Shown here: positions 1 through 7,594 of the stretch, in pieces
How positions within the stretch are numbered: position 1 is the stretch's first letter
Layout: the number at the start of each line of letters is the position of its first letter
Source: PALSA-607 sp963737705
Lineage (GTDB): Bacteria > Actinomycetota > Actinomycetes > Acidothermales > Acidothermaceae
Length of the DNA: 64,000 nt
Reading direction: 5' to 3'
Assembly (NCBI GenBank): GCA_963737705.1
Contig: CAVTTP010000008.1
Span: 1-64,000 of the forward strand
Made by a program: the position numbers and the translations under genes
Notes under the pieces: generated by a model
The model's input: only the letters and a program-made list of their open reading frames with translations
Told to the model about the DNA's origin: nothing
Databases searched by the model: none

Positions 1-1
1 T

Positions 2-595
2 ATCTATGACGCGTTTACCGAGGCGTTCGTCGCAAAGATGTCGTCGTTGCGGGTGGGCGACCCGATGGTGGCGGGTACCGATATCGGCCCACTAGCGACC
101 GAGCAGGGCCGCGCCGACATTGAGGAGCAGGTGCGCGACGCGGTTGCCAAGGGTGCCTCGGTGCTGTGCGGCGGCGCCCGTCTCGACCAGCCCGGCTGGT
201 GGTACCAGCCGACGGTGGTCGCGGATCTCACACCAGACATGAAGATGTACGCCGAAGAGGTCTTCGGGCCCGTCGCCGGTCTCTACCGAGTCGACTCACG
301 CGAGGAGGCTCTCGAACTCGCCAATAGCACCGAGTTCGGCCTCGGCTCGAACGCCTGGACCAACGACGACGACGAGCAGGAGTACTTCATCAACGGTCTC
401 GACGCCGGTGCCGCGTTCATCAACGGCATGACGACGTCATACGCGGAATTGCCGTTCGGAGGTGTCCGTAACTCCGGCTACGGTCGCGAATTATCGAGCC
501 ACGGCGTCAAGGAATTCTGCAATGCGAAGACGGTGTGGGTCGGCAGTACCGAACCCGGCACCGGCGCGCCGACTGCGGGCGACCACAGCGAGTAG
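2..595 (+). CDS. Aldehyde dehydrogenase family protein, 3' part only (succinate-semialdehyde dehydrogenase-like)
   Basis: The reading frame is already open at base 2, so the gene begins before the window; about 197 C-terminal residues are seen. The segments EEVFGPVAGLYRV, NSTEFGLGSNAWT and ELPFGGVRNSGYGRELSSHG are the conserved C-terminal part of NAD(P)-dependent aldehyde dehydrogenases, closest in style to succinate-semialdehyde dehydrogenases. These enzymes oxidise an aldehyde to the acid. The catalytic Cys and Glu lie upstream, outside the window, so substrate and activity cannot be judged. The stop is TAG at 593-595, and a hairpin follows at once, before the convergent DUF2277 gene. Family assignment is firm; the substrate is a guess. 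Confidence 0.9.
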   Translation: MYDAFTEAFVAKMSSLRVGDPMVAGTDIGPLATEQGRADIEEQVRDAVAKGASVLCGGARLDQPGWWYQPTVVADLTPDMKMYAEEVFGPVAGLYRVDSREEALELANSTEFGLGSNAWTNDDDEQEYFINGLDAGAAFINGMTTSYAELPFGGVRNSGYGRELSSHGVKEFCNAKTVWVGSTEPGTGAPTAGDHSE

Positions 596-618
596 GCGGT
601 CAGCCTACGGCTGACGCC
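595..618. terminator. Hairpin between two convergent genes
   Basis: GTCAGCC (599-605) pairs with GGCTGAC (609-615) around a TAC loop, extended by three more pairs across one bulged base. It overlaps both stop codons of the converging aldehyde dehydrogenase and DUF2277 genes. There is no T tract on either side, so it may be a weak bidirectional terminator or only an mRNA 3'-end stabiliser. Confidence 0.4.
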
Positions 619-839
619 GGCTCGTGCCGCGGCGCGGGCCGCAGTTGCAGGTGTCCGAGCAGGTGCTCGGTGACTGCTGCGATCTCGGCAACCGCTTCGT
701 CGAACGCTTCCTGGTTGGCGGCCGACGGCTTGCGCATGCCGGCGATCTTTCGCACATACTGCAGCGCAGCGGCGGTGACGTCCTCTGGGGTTGCCTCGTC
801 AACGTACGGCGGGCGCAGGGTCTTGATGCTTCGGCACAT
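600..839 (-). CDS. DUF2277 family small protein
   Basis: A 79-residue protein starting MCRSIKTLRPPYVDEATPED and containing ALQYVRKIAGMRKPSAANQ. This is the recognisable pattern of DUF2277, a family of about 80-90 residues widespread in actinobacteria with no known function. It has no signal peptide or membrane segment and looks like a small cytosolic helical protein. It lies four bases downstream of the desaturase on the same strand, so the two are probably co-transcribed. The last 15 residues are low-complexity and probably unstructured. Confidence 0.85.
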   Translation of the reverse strand: MCRSIKTLRPPYVDEATPEDVTAAALQYVRKIAGMRKPSAANQEAFDEAVAEIAAVTEHLLGHLQLRPAPRHEPASAVG

Positions 840-843
840 GCGC

Positions 844-1860
844 TTAGCCTACGGCGCCTACATCGTGCAGGTGGCCCATGGCCAGCTGGTAGGAGCGGTA
901 CAGCGACGCCTCGGCATAGGGCAGGCCGTGGGCTTCGCAGAACTCCCGCACGATCGGCACCGCGCGACGTAGGTTCGGCCGCGGCATTGACGGGAACAGG
1001 TGGTGCTCGATCTGCCAGTTCAAGCCGCCGAGCAACATGCCGACCGGCACGCCACCGGTGACGTTGCGCGAGGTGAGGACCTGCCTGCGCAGGAAGTCCA
1101 TCTCCTCGTCCTTGGTGAGCATCTTCATACCCTTGTGGTTCGGCGCGAACGAACAGCCGAGGTAGACGCCGAACAAGGCTTGGTGGACGCCGAAAAAGGC
1201 AAGTGCCTGCAGCGGCGACATCGCAAACAGCAACAACGTGATGTACCCGGCGACATGGATAAAGAGCAATGTCGCCTCGACACCGCGGTTGCGCGCGCCG
1301 GTCTTCGCCACCGCCTGGATGCTGGCAATCTTGAGGTTCAGCGCTTCGAGGGTGAGGATCGGGAAGAAGTACAGCGACTGCCAGCGGGCAGCGAACCTGC
1401 CGATGCGACCGCGCTTCGCGGCCTCCTCGCGGCTGAACGCGAAGACACCCGTACCGACGTCAGGATCGAGGTCGGCCTGGTTCGGGTTGCGGTGGTGCCG
1501 GTTGTGCTTGTCGACCCACCAGTCGTAGCTCAAGCCGATCATCAGGTTGCCGTGCAGGTAGCCTGCCAGCTCGTTTGCCTGGCGGCTGCGAAACATCTGT
1601 CGGTGACCGGCCTCGTGACCGGTAAAGGCGAGCTGCGTCGACACGATGGCGAAGTAGACGGCGACCAGCAGCACCCACCAGGTGTGGTTGGCCAGATAGA
1701 GCGCGAAGCCCGCGGCGGCCACCATCACGATGTTGAGGGCGATCCGCACCCAGTAGTAGAGCTTGCGGCGCTCGAGCAGCCCGGCGTCCTTCACGATCCT
1801 CGACAGCATCGCGTACTCGCTGCCTCGCCGGATGGGGACGTCAACGGACTGAGCGGTCAC
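844..1860 (-). CDS. Membrane fatty-acid (acyl-CoA/acyl-lipid) desaturase
   Basis: A 338-residue di-iron membrane desaturase, which introduces a double bond into fatty acyl chains at the membrane. All three histidine boxes are present: HEAGH at residues 82-86, HNRHH at 119-123 and QIEHH at 283-287. The QIEHH form is typical of the front-end/linoleoyl-CoA and DesA3-like group rather than stearoyl-CoA delta-9 enzymes. Hydrophobic stretches near 40-75 and in the 200s are the expected membrane hairpins. Length is normal for the family. The start is GTG at 1858-1860. DUF2277 follows four bases after the stop. Exact regioselectivity and electron donor cannot be told from sequence. Confidence 0.92.
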   Translation of the reverse strand: MTAQSVDVPIRRGSEYAMLSRIVKDAGLLERRKLYYWVRIALNIVMVAAAGFALYLANHTWWVLLVAVYFAIVSTQLAFTGHEAGHRQMFRSRQANELAGYLHGNLMIGLSYDWWVDKHNRHHRNPNQADLDPDVGTGVFAFSREEAAKRGRIGRFAARWQSLYFFPILTLEALNLKIASIQAVAKTGARNRGVEATLLFIHVAGYITLLLFAMSPLQALAFFGVHQALFGVYLGCSFAPNHKGMKMLTKDEEMDFLRRQVLTSRNVTGGVPVGMLLGGLNWQIEHHLFPSMPRPNLRRAVPIVREFCEAHGLPYAEASLYRSYQLAMGHLHDVGAVG

Positions 1861-2066
1861 GGCGATTCCATTCCAGGCGCGTATGCCGAGGTATTCGCCA
1901 CGGGGTCTTGATGGCGGGGTGTTGGGCAGGAGCCACTGCTCCGCAATCGCAGTGTCTCACGCTGGGGGCCGCTTTCGTCCAGAGGCGCCCGGCGCGAATT
2001 GGCCGGGACTCGAGCGGGTTTCGCGCTCGCTGCATAAGATGCTCGGCTCGTGGGCAGGAGGCCAGC

Positions 2067-2250
2067 GTGAAGAATTCGTAGCCTGTTCAACCTTCGACGC
2101 GACCTGGTCATTGCGATCGCGGTCCCGGTAGCCGGCAAGCTGATGTCAGTGGCTGCCCAGCAACTGCGGGAGCGTCGTGGGCCAAATCAGTTCGCCGACC
2201 GCCTTGACCAGGGCAGTCAGCTGATCCGCCGGGTCAGCCGACTGGTCTGA
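2067..2250 (+). pseudogene. Small hypothetical gene interrupted by a one-base frame disruption
   Basis: A good ribosome binding site (CAGGAGG, 2055-2061) precedes a GTG at 2067, but that frame stops after four codons at 2079-2081. From base 2080 the +1 frame runs open to TGA at 2248-2250 and reads like a real protein: SLFNLRRDLVIAIAVPVAGK, then LMSVAAQQLRERRGPNQFAD, then RLDQGSQLIRRVSRLV. Removing one T from the TT at 2075-2076 would join GTG to this frame and give a protein of about 60 residues with one hydrophobic segment and a basic tail. It is either a true pseudogene or a sequencing indel. The family is not recognised. Confidence 0.5.
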
Positions 2251-2326
2251 GCGGGCCTGACCAGGAGTGCGGGGCGCATGGTAGGGTCGCCCTAGGTTGC
2301 AGTTGCAGTACTCCTCGAACGTTCAT

Positions 2327-2363
2327 GACGCCCGCGGATTCTCGCAGCGGGCGTCTTTTGTTT
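2327..2363 (+). promoter_or_regulatory. Terminator-like hairpin in the cspA leader
   Basis: GACGCCCGC (2327-2335) pairs perfectly with GCGGGCGTC (2347-2355), with an 11-base loop, and TTTTGTTT follows directly at 2356-2363. This has the form of an intrinsic terminator but lies 123 bases before the cspA start codon. It may terminate the upstream small gene, or act as an attenuator or folding element in the long 5' leader usual for cold-shock genes. The promoter was not located with confidence. Confidence 0.6.
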
Positions 2364-2485
2364 GAGTTGAGTCGGTAGCACCTCGCTTTGCGCGGATTGC
2401 CTCCAGTCACTACTCCAGCGACTGACGTGGCAGCCCGAGCCGCCGACGTGGCGTCTCGTAGCACACCTAACGAGGAGTACCCCAG

Positions 2486-2689
2486 ATGGCGCAAGGCACC
2501 GTGAAGTGGTTCAACGCGGAAAAGGGCTTCGGTTTCATTAGTCCTGATGGCGGCGACGCCGACGTGTTCGTTCACCACTCGCAGATCCAGACGAACGGCT
2601 ACCGCAGCCTCGACGAGAACCAGCGTGTCGAGTTTGAGGTCACGCAGGGCCCGAAGGGCCCCCAGGCTGAGCAGGTTCGCCCGGTCTAA
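2486..2689 (+). CDS. cspA: Cold-shock protein (CspA family)
   Basis: A 67-residue single cold-shock domain, the usual length. RNP-1 (KGFGFI, residues 13-18) and RNP-2 (VFVHH, about 28-32) are both intact, so it should bind single-stranded RNA and DNA as an RNA chaperone in the cytosol. The ATG at 2486 is preceded by GAGGAG at 2472-2477. The gene stands alone between a leader hairpin and a strong terminator, so it is likely monocistronic. Which paralogue it is (constitutive or cold-induced) cannot be told from the protein. Confidence 0.97.
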   Translation: MAQGTVKWFNAEKGFGFISPDGGDADVFVHHSQIQTNGYRSLDENQRVEFEVTQGPKGPQAEQVRPV

Positions 2690-2705
2690 GTCTTCGATCG
2701 ACAGC

Positions 2706-2750
2706 AGCGGCTGTGCTCGGCGGAAACGCCGGGCGCAGCCGCTTTCTGTT
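2706..2750 (+). terminator. Rho-independent terminator of cspA
   Basis: A 17-bp stem, including a few G-U pairs, runs from 2706-2722 to 2727-2743 around a GAAA tetraloop, followed by TTTCTGTT. It starts 16 bases after the cspA stop. Confidence 0.85.
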
Positions 2751-2782
2751 GGACTCGTACAAATTGCTACTAGCTGTCAGGG

Positions 2783-3106
2783 CTAGATGTCGGGAACGCC
2801 GTGCGGGTGGCTGAAGAGCGCGGCGGATGACGATTCGCCGAACTCGTCGCGCGACACGCCCGCTTCGACCATTTCGCGACGAAGTCCTGGTGAGGGCGGC
2901 TCGAGGCGGCTATTCATCGTGACCGCGAGTTCCTGTGCTTCTTTCCACGAGGCAACCGTGCCGGTGTCGGCAGGGTTTCCGGTGTTCGCGTCCGGGCCGG
3001 AGCTATCGCCGATGTTCTCGCCGTCGATCTGCACGCTCCAGACGTCGCCACGTACCCCCGACCGGCGGTTCTCCAGGACATGCATAACGTGCGTGAGCTC
3101 AGGCAT
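2783..3106 (-). CDS. Hypothetical protein
   Basis: A 107-residue protein if read from the ATG at 3104-3106, which has AGAGGGA a few bases upstream; a second ATG 15 bases earlier lacks a binding site. It begins MPELTHVMHVLENRRSGVRG and contains SVQIDGENIGDSSG and SWKEAQELAVTMNSRL. No signal peptide or membrane segment is seen, and I recognise no domain. The opposite strand is also open here, but this strand has the better ribosome binding site and more protein-like composition. CTCGCC-TTA-GGCGAG (3122-3136) lies just upstream and could be part of its promoter or operator. Confidence 0.55.
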   Translation of the reverse strand: MPELTHVMHVLENRRSGVRGDVWSVQIDGENIGDSSGPDANTGNPADTGTVASWKEAQELAVTMNSRLEPPSPGLRREMVEAGVSRDEFGESSSAALFSHPHGVPDI

Positions 3107-3236
3107 TGACGTCCCTCTCATCTCGCCTTAGGCGAGGATCACCCGGACGGTGCGTTCTACTCCCGTCCCGTATGAGTCACGCTAGCCCCCCGCGCAGTCG
3201 GATGCGAACCGCGCCGAAGATGGCAGGCTAATCACC

Positions 3237-4682
3237 ATGGCTCAGACCGTCACGTATGGCTCGCGCGCGGGGCGATGGGTGCTGCTCGCCACCATCCTTG
3301 CCAGCGGCGTTGCACAACTCGACGCCACGGTCGTCAACGTCGCGTTGCCGCGGATCGGCAAGGATCTGCACATCGGGCTTACGAGCCTGCAATGGACCGT
3401 CAACGCGTATGCCTTAACACTGTCCGGCCTGCTGTTACTAGGCGGCTCGCTGGGGGATCGCTTCGGCCGCCGACGGATCTTCGTCATCGGCGTGATCTGG
3501 TTCACCGCCGCGTCACTCGGGTGCGCGGTTGCGCCCTCCGGTGCCTTTCTGATCGCGATGCGGGCGGTCCAGGGCGTCGGGGGCGCGATGTTGACTCCGG
3601 GATCGCTCGCAATCTTGCAGGCCGTGTTCGAACCCGATGATCGGGCGCCGGCCGTCGGGGCCTGGTCGGGCCTAACCGGTGTTGCTTCCGCGATGGGTCC
3701 CGTCGTCGGCGGGTTGCTTGTGGGGGTCGCGCCCTGGGGTTGGCGGCTGGTCTTTCTGATCAACCTGCCGCTTGCGGCCACTGTCGTCTACGCCTCACGA
3801 CACATTCCCGAGACGCGTGACGACTCCGCTGAGGGGAAGATCGACCTCGTCGGCGCGGCACTGGCAGCGCTCGGCTTGGCAGGGGTTATCTACGGGCTCA
3901 CTGAGGGCTCGACGTTTGGCTGGGGCACTCGACAAGTCGGGGCTACGGCCGGCGGCGTCGTGTTACTGGCCATCTTTGCGGTGGTCGAAGTTCGCGAGCG
4001 TACGCCGATGTTGCCGATGCGATTGTTCCGTTCGCAACAGTTCAGTGCGGCCAACGCGGTGACGATCGTGGTCTACGGCGCGCTCGGCGGCATCTTCTTC
4101 CTGCTGCCGGTTGAGTTGCAACAGGGCGCAGGCTTCTCTGCGGTAGCTGCGGGCGCTTCGCTGTTGCCGGTGACGGCCATGCTCTTGCTCCTGTCGTCAC
4201 GGATGGGCAGGTACGCAGCTCGGCGCGGCCCCCGGTTGCAGATGACTGTCGGACCGATCGTGGCGGGTATCGGCGTCACCTTGCTCGCGAGGGTGCATCC
4301 GGGATCGAGCTACGTGTCGTCGGTGCTGCCCGGCATCCTGGTGTTCGGGTTGGGTATGGCGACCACAGTTGCGCCGCTGACCGCCACCGTGATGGCGGCC
4401 GCTCCGTCGAGGGACGTCGGGGTTGCATCGGCCGTGAACAACGACGTCGCCCGTACGGCAGCGCTGTTCGCGGTGGCGGTTCTGCCGGCGCTGTCGGGTA
4501 TCACGGCCACTGCCTACAAGTCACCGACCGCACTTTCCAACGGGTTCCATCACGCGGTGTGGATCGCTGCCTCGCTGACCGCGCTCGGCGGCGTGCTCGC
4601 CGGGCTGCTCATCCGCAACGATGTACTGAAAACGGACGTACCGAAAACTGACGTGCCGAAAACTACGGCGCAGGCGCAGTAG
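3237..4682 (+). CDS. MFS drug-efflux transporter (DHA2/EmrB-QacA family)
   Basis: A 481-residue inner-membrane proton-drug antiporter of the 14-helix DHA2 group. Family motifs are clear: LDATVVNVALP (28-38) in helix 1 and motif A, GGSLGDRFGRRR (69-80), between helices 2 and 3; RAVQGVGGAMLTPGSL is the helix 4-5 region. The C-terminus carries a short in-frame repeat (KTDVPKTDVPKT) made by a 15-bp tandem DNA repeat. The gene converges on, and overlaps by 20 bp, the lipoprotein gene downstream. The substrate is unknown, and no TetR-type regulator is adjacent. Confidence 0.9.
   Translation: MAQTVTYGSRAGRWVLLATILASGVAQLDATVVNVALPRIGKDLHIGLTSLQWTVNAYALTLSGLLLLGGSLGDRFGRRRIFVIGVIWFTAASLGCAVAPSGAFLIAMRAVQGVGGAMLTPGSLAILQAVFEPDDRAPAVGAWSGLTGVASAMGPVVGGLLVGVAPWGWRLVFLINLPLAATVVYASRHIPETRDDSAEGKIDLVGAALAALGLAGVIYGLTEGSTFGWGTRQVGATAGGVVLLAIFAVVEVRERTPMLPMRLFRSQQFSAANAVTIVVYGALGGIFFLLPVELQQGAGFSAVAAGASLLPVTAMLLLLSSRMGRYAARRGPRLQMTVGPIVAGIGVTLLARVHPGSSYVSSVLPGILVFGLGMATTVAPLTATVMAAAPSRDVGVASAVNNDVARTAALFAVAVLPALSGITATAYKSPTALSNGFHHAVWIAASLTALGGVLAGLLIRNDVLKTDVPKTDVPKTTAQAQ
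4628..4666. repeat. 15-bp tandem repeat at the 3' end of the MFS gene
   Basis: GAAAACGGACGTACC (4628-4642), GAAAACTGACGTGCC (4643-4657) and a partial third copy GAAAACTAC (4658-4666). It is in frame and adds a TDVPK-type repeat just before the stop codon. The opposite-strand lipoprotein stop also lies in the last copy. Confidence 0.85.
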
Positions 4683-5616
4683 CTGAGCCGGGGCTTGCAG
4701 TGCTGAAGAGCAAGTCGACCTTCTTGGTGAGTGGGTATGACGAGACGAGCCCGGGCTGGTTGACACCGTTGACGCTGACGGCGACCCCGAAGTTGCAGGT
4801 GAAGTCGAAAACCATCGAGCCGCCGGGCACTGCGAACGTGACACTGTCGGTGTGCGCCATGAACGGACAGGCGACGGGGATGGGTGCCTGCGTGGTGAGT
4901 GCGTTCAGCAGCATCGCAAGTTGATAAGCGTCGGCCCTTTGCACCTTGACGACGGCAGCTCCGTCGCCGACCCGGACCAAAACGGCGCCAGTCACTGCGA
5001 GTGGCACCGCTTCCGCTTGGCTGCGTACGGGCACGAAGGTCACCTGGGCCTCAACTTTGACCGCCACATACTCACCGGCAGCGGCGGCCTCGACGGTAAC
5101 GCGTGACTCGGCAATGTCGGTGTCGGTGTCGGTGTCGGTGGTGGTGTCGGTGTCGCCGAAGAACGAGACTCCGGTGTACGGCATCCCGTCGGGACCGTCG
5201 CCTGACCAGTTTCCGGCGCTCTCCGGCGGAGATACTGGCGGATGCGCGCGCACATATCCGATGACGCCGTCGACCGTGCCAGGCACGATGAACCATCGCA
5301 TCGAATCGGCGATCAGGTACGCGGGAACAGACGAGCCGTCGTCGCGCTGACTGACAGTCGCGACCGGAGCGGCCGACTCGATCTGCGCTCCGCCCGGAAG
5401 CCGCACCTTGTTGAGAAATCGCTTCGCGACACTTGCGGCGAACGCTCTGCGGGCGGTGTCCGTCGTCAGGGAAGCGGCGGTCGACAGCGTGGTGCTTGCT
5501 GGGCTGCTCACCGCTGGAAAGCTCACGGCTGACAAGCTGGCGGCCGAGCCGGCCGTCGCGCACGCTGCGAGCACGGGGAGCGTCAATGCCGCCGCCCACC
5601 ATCGGCCATTTCGCAT
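4663..5616 (-). CDS. Putative lipoprotein of unknown function
   Basis: A 317-residue protein with a lipoprotein signal: basic MRNGRWW, a hydrophobic stretch and the lipobox LAAC with Cys near residue 19, so it is probably anchored on the outer face of the membrane. The mature part has RRAFAASVAKRFLNKVRLPGG near residues 58-78 and a run of Thr-Asp repeats near 157-168 encoded by a hexamer repeat. A conserved-looking Cys pair (VACPF and FTCNF) near residues 250-275 could form a disulfide. I recognise no domain. The start ATG is at 5614-5616. It converges on the MFS gene with a 20-bp overlap. Confidence 0.75.
   Translation of the reverse strand: MRNGRWWAAALTLPVLAACATAGSAASLSAVSFPAVSSPASTTLSTAASLTTDTARRAFAASVAKRFLNKVRLPGGAQIESAAPVATVSQRDDGSSVPAYLIADSMRWFIVPGTVDGVIGYVRAHPPVSPPESAGNWSGDGPDGMPYTGVSFFGDTDTTTDTDTDTDIAESRVTVEAAAAGEYVAVKVEAQVTFVPVRSQAEAVPLAVTGAVLVRVGDGAAVVKVQRADAYQLAMLLNALTTQAPIPVACPFMAHTDSVTFAVPGGSMVFDFTCNFGVAVSVNGVNQPGLVSSYPLTKKVDLLFSTASPGSATAPAP
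5115..5156. repeat. Hexanucleotide repeat (TGTCGG, seven units, some imperfect)
   Basis: Seven successive 6-bp units lie inside the lipoprotein gene and encode alternating Thr and Asp on the minus strand. As the unit is two codons, copy-number change would alter length without breaking the frame. Confidence 0.85.
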
Positions 5617-5710
5617 GACGCTTCGACGCTAGCGGCAGACGCGCCGTTCCATAACCAACAGCAGTTGCATGAAGAACAACAGGGCGGACGGCGGGCGGTG
5701 CGGCCGCAGA

Positions 5711-7537
5711 TCAGGTCGGGGTCGCGTCGATGACGGGGTCGTCGGGCGCTGCATGGCCGGATGCTGCGCCGCCGGACGCTGCGCCATCGGATGCGGCGCC
5801 ATCGGATGCGGCCGCACCTTGACCTTGCACCTGCGCCGCCGCGGCGTTGCGCTCGCTCGCTGCTTTCGCGTCGGCCTGTTGGGCCTGGATGCCGGACATC
5901 GTGCGTAGCGGCAACTCTTCGACGCGCAGCAAAAGCAAGAATCCGATGAGCATGACCGCTGCGGCGAGCAGGAAGATCACGTCCATCGAGTTGGAGAACC
6001 CGACGAAGAACGGGTGCGCGAGGTGCTTGTTGGCGTGTTTCAAGAAGGCCGTGTCGTTCAAGCTCCCTGACGAGAGCTTTTGGCCCTGCAGGATCGAGAG
6101 CAACGGCTTGTTTGCGGCTGCGCTGGTGACGCTCGGGTCTGTCGTGAGCGACTGGAACGACGCTGACTTCGCGGCGGTCTTGTAGGCGTGCGCGATGTTG
6201 CCGCCGGCCGTACTGAAGAGAACCGAAAGGAAGATGGCGACCCCGAGCGTGCCGCCCATCTGCCGGAAGAACGTGGCCGACGATGTCGCGACGCCGATGT
6301 CTCGTGCGGGCATCGCATTCTGGGTGGCAAGCGTGATCGGCTGCATGATGTTTCCGATGCCGACCCCGAAAAGGGCCCCGTACAGATCGGTCTGCCAAAG
6401 CGGGGTGTCGGCGCCGATGAATGACATCAGCACGAGCGCGATGACGCAGAGCAGCGAGCCGACGACGGGGAAGATCTTGTACTTGCCGGTACGCGAGATC
6501 ATCTGCCCGGAAATGATCGCGCCGACCATCAGGCCAGCCGTCAACGGAATCAGCAGCAGGCCGGACTCGGTGGGCGAGACGCCCCGCACGATCTGCAGGT
6601 AGAGCGGCAGCACCGAGATGCCGCCGAACAGGCCCATGCCGACGAGCACTCCGACGATCGACGTGAGGCTGAACACCCGGTTCTTGAAAAAGCGCAGCGG
6701 GATAAGCGCGTCGTCGCCCATGCGATGCTCGGCAAGGATGAAAAGCGCGAGCCCAGCGATGCCCAGCGCGTAGCAAGCGAGCGACGTTCCTGAGCCCCAG
6801 CCCCACTTCTGGCCTTGCTCGGCGACGACGAGCAGTGGTACCAGACACACGAATAGCGACGTCACGCCGACCCAGTCGATGCGCGCAGGTCGATGTGTGT
6901 TGGGCAGGTTCAACGTGCGCCACACGACGTACAGCGCGACGACTCCGATCGGCACGTTGACCAGGAAGACCCAGCGCCAGCCGGTGATCGTCAGGATCGA
7001 GTTCGCACCGGCGAAGAAGCCGCCGAGTACTGGCCCGAGCACGCTTGCCGTGCCGAAGACTGCAAGGAAGTAACCCTGGTACTTGGCTCGGTCGCGTGGC
7101 GACACGATGTCGCCGATGATCGCGAGGGCGAGTGAGAACAGGCCACCGGCGCCCAGACCCTGGTACGCGCGGAACGCCGCCAGCATGTACATGGATGTCG
7201 CGAAAGCACACGCGGCTGAGCCGGTAATGAAGATGGTGATCGCGATCAGGAAGAACGGCTTGCGGCCGTAGAGGTCGGAGAGCTTCCCGTACAGGGGCGT
7301 CGACACGGTCGACGTAATCAGATAAGCGGTAGTCACCCAGGCCTGTACCGAGAGGCCGTGCAGGTCGTCACCGATGGTTCGGATGGCGGTCGCAACGATG
7401 TTCTGGTCGAGGGCGGCGAGGAACATTCCGAGCATCAGGCCGGTCAGGATCACCAGGACCTGCTTGTGCGTGAACCCACCCACACCTGGGGCCGATGCTG
7501 CCTCGCTTGGCACCGATGTGGACGTCGTTCCGCTCAT
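5711..7537 (-). CDS. MFS multidrug-efflux transporter (DHA2/EmrB-QacA family)
   Basis: A 608-residue, 14-helix DHA2 transporter. LDQNIVATAIRTIGDDL near residues 43-59 and GKLSDLYGRKPFF near 84-96 (motif A) are diagnostic, and GWRWVFLVNVPIGVVALYVV marks the helix 6 region. A large extracytoplasmic loop lies before the last helix, as in EmrB relatives. The tail after the last helix is about 60 residues, Ala/Ser/Gly/Asp-rich and built in part from a 15-bp tandem repeat. The start ATG has AGGGAGA upstream. It reads in the same direction as the lipoprotein downstream. Probable role is export of toxic compounds; the substrate is unknown. Confidence 0.92.
   Translation of the reverse strand: MSGTTSTSVPSEAASAPGVGGFTHKQVLVILTGLMLGMFLAALDQNIVATAIRTIGDDLHGLSVQAWVTTAYLITSTVSTPLYGKLSDLYGRKPFFLIAITIFITGSAACAFATSMYMLAAFRAYQGLGAGGLFSLALAIIGDIVSPRDRAKYQGYFLAVFGTASVLGPVLGGFFAGANSILTITGWRWVFLVNVPIGVVALYVVWRTLNLPNTHRPARIDWVGVTSLFVCLVPLLVVAEQGQKWGWGSGTSLACYALGIAGLALFILAEHRMGDDALIPLRFFKNRVFSLTSIVGVLVGMGLFGGISVLPLYLQIVRGVSPTESGLLLIPLTAGLMVGAIISGQMISRTGKYKIFPVVGSLLCVIALVLMSFIGADTPLWQTDLYGALFGVGIGNIMQPITLATQNAMPARDIGVATSSATFFRQMGGTLGVAIFLSVLFSTAGGNIAHAYKTAAKSASFQSLTTDPSVTSAAANKPLLSILQGQKLSSGSLNDTAFLKHANKHLAHPFFVGFSNSMDVIFLLAAAVMLIGFLLLLRVEELPLRTMSGIQAQQADAKAASERNAAAAQVQGQGAAASDGAASDGAASGGAASGHAAPDDPVIDATPT
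5757..5816. repeat. 15-bp tandem repeat, four copies, in the 3' end of the efflux gene
   Basis: Four imperfect copies at 5757-5771, 5772-5786, 5787-5801 and 5802-5816 (type CCGGATGCTGCGCCG). It is in frame and gives a D-G-A-A-S-type pentapeptide repeat in the cytoplasmic tail. Confidence 0.85.
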
Positions 7538-7594
7538 CCGGTCTCCCTGTGGGTGCCGTCTGCCTCGCGATCGGAGGCAGCCTCCACAATTACG

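Noticed and set aside
1883..2131. 82-residue plus-strand open frame upstream of cspA
   Set aside because: Composition is shadow-like and it conflicts with the better-supported small gene at 2067-2250 in another frame.
2787..3131. 114-residue open frame on the plus strand opposite the 2783-3106 gene
   Set aside because: It lacks a ribosome binding site and has a shadow-like Ser/Pro/Arg composition; the minus-strand frame is better supported.
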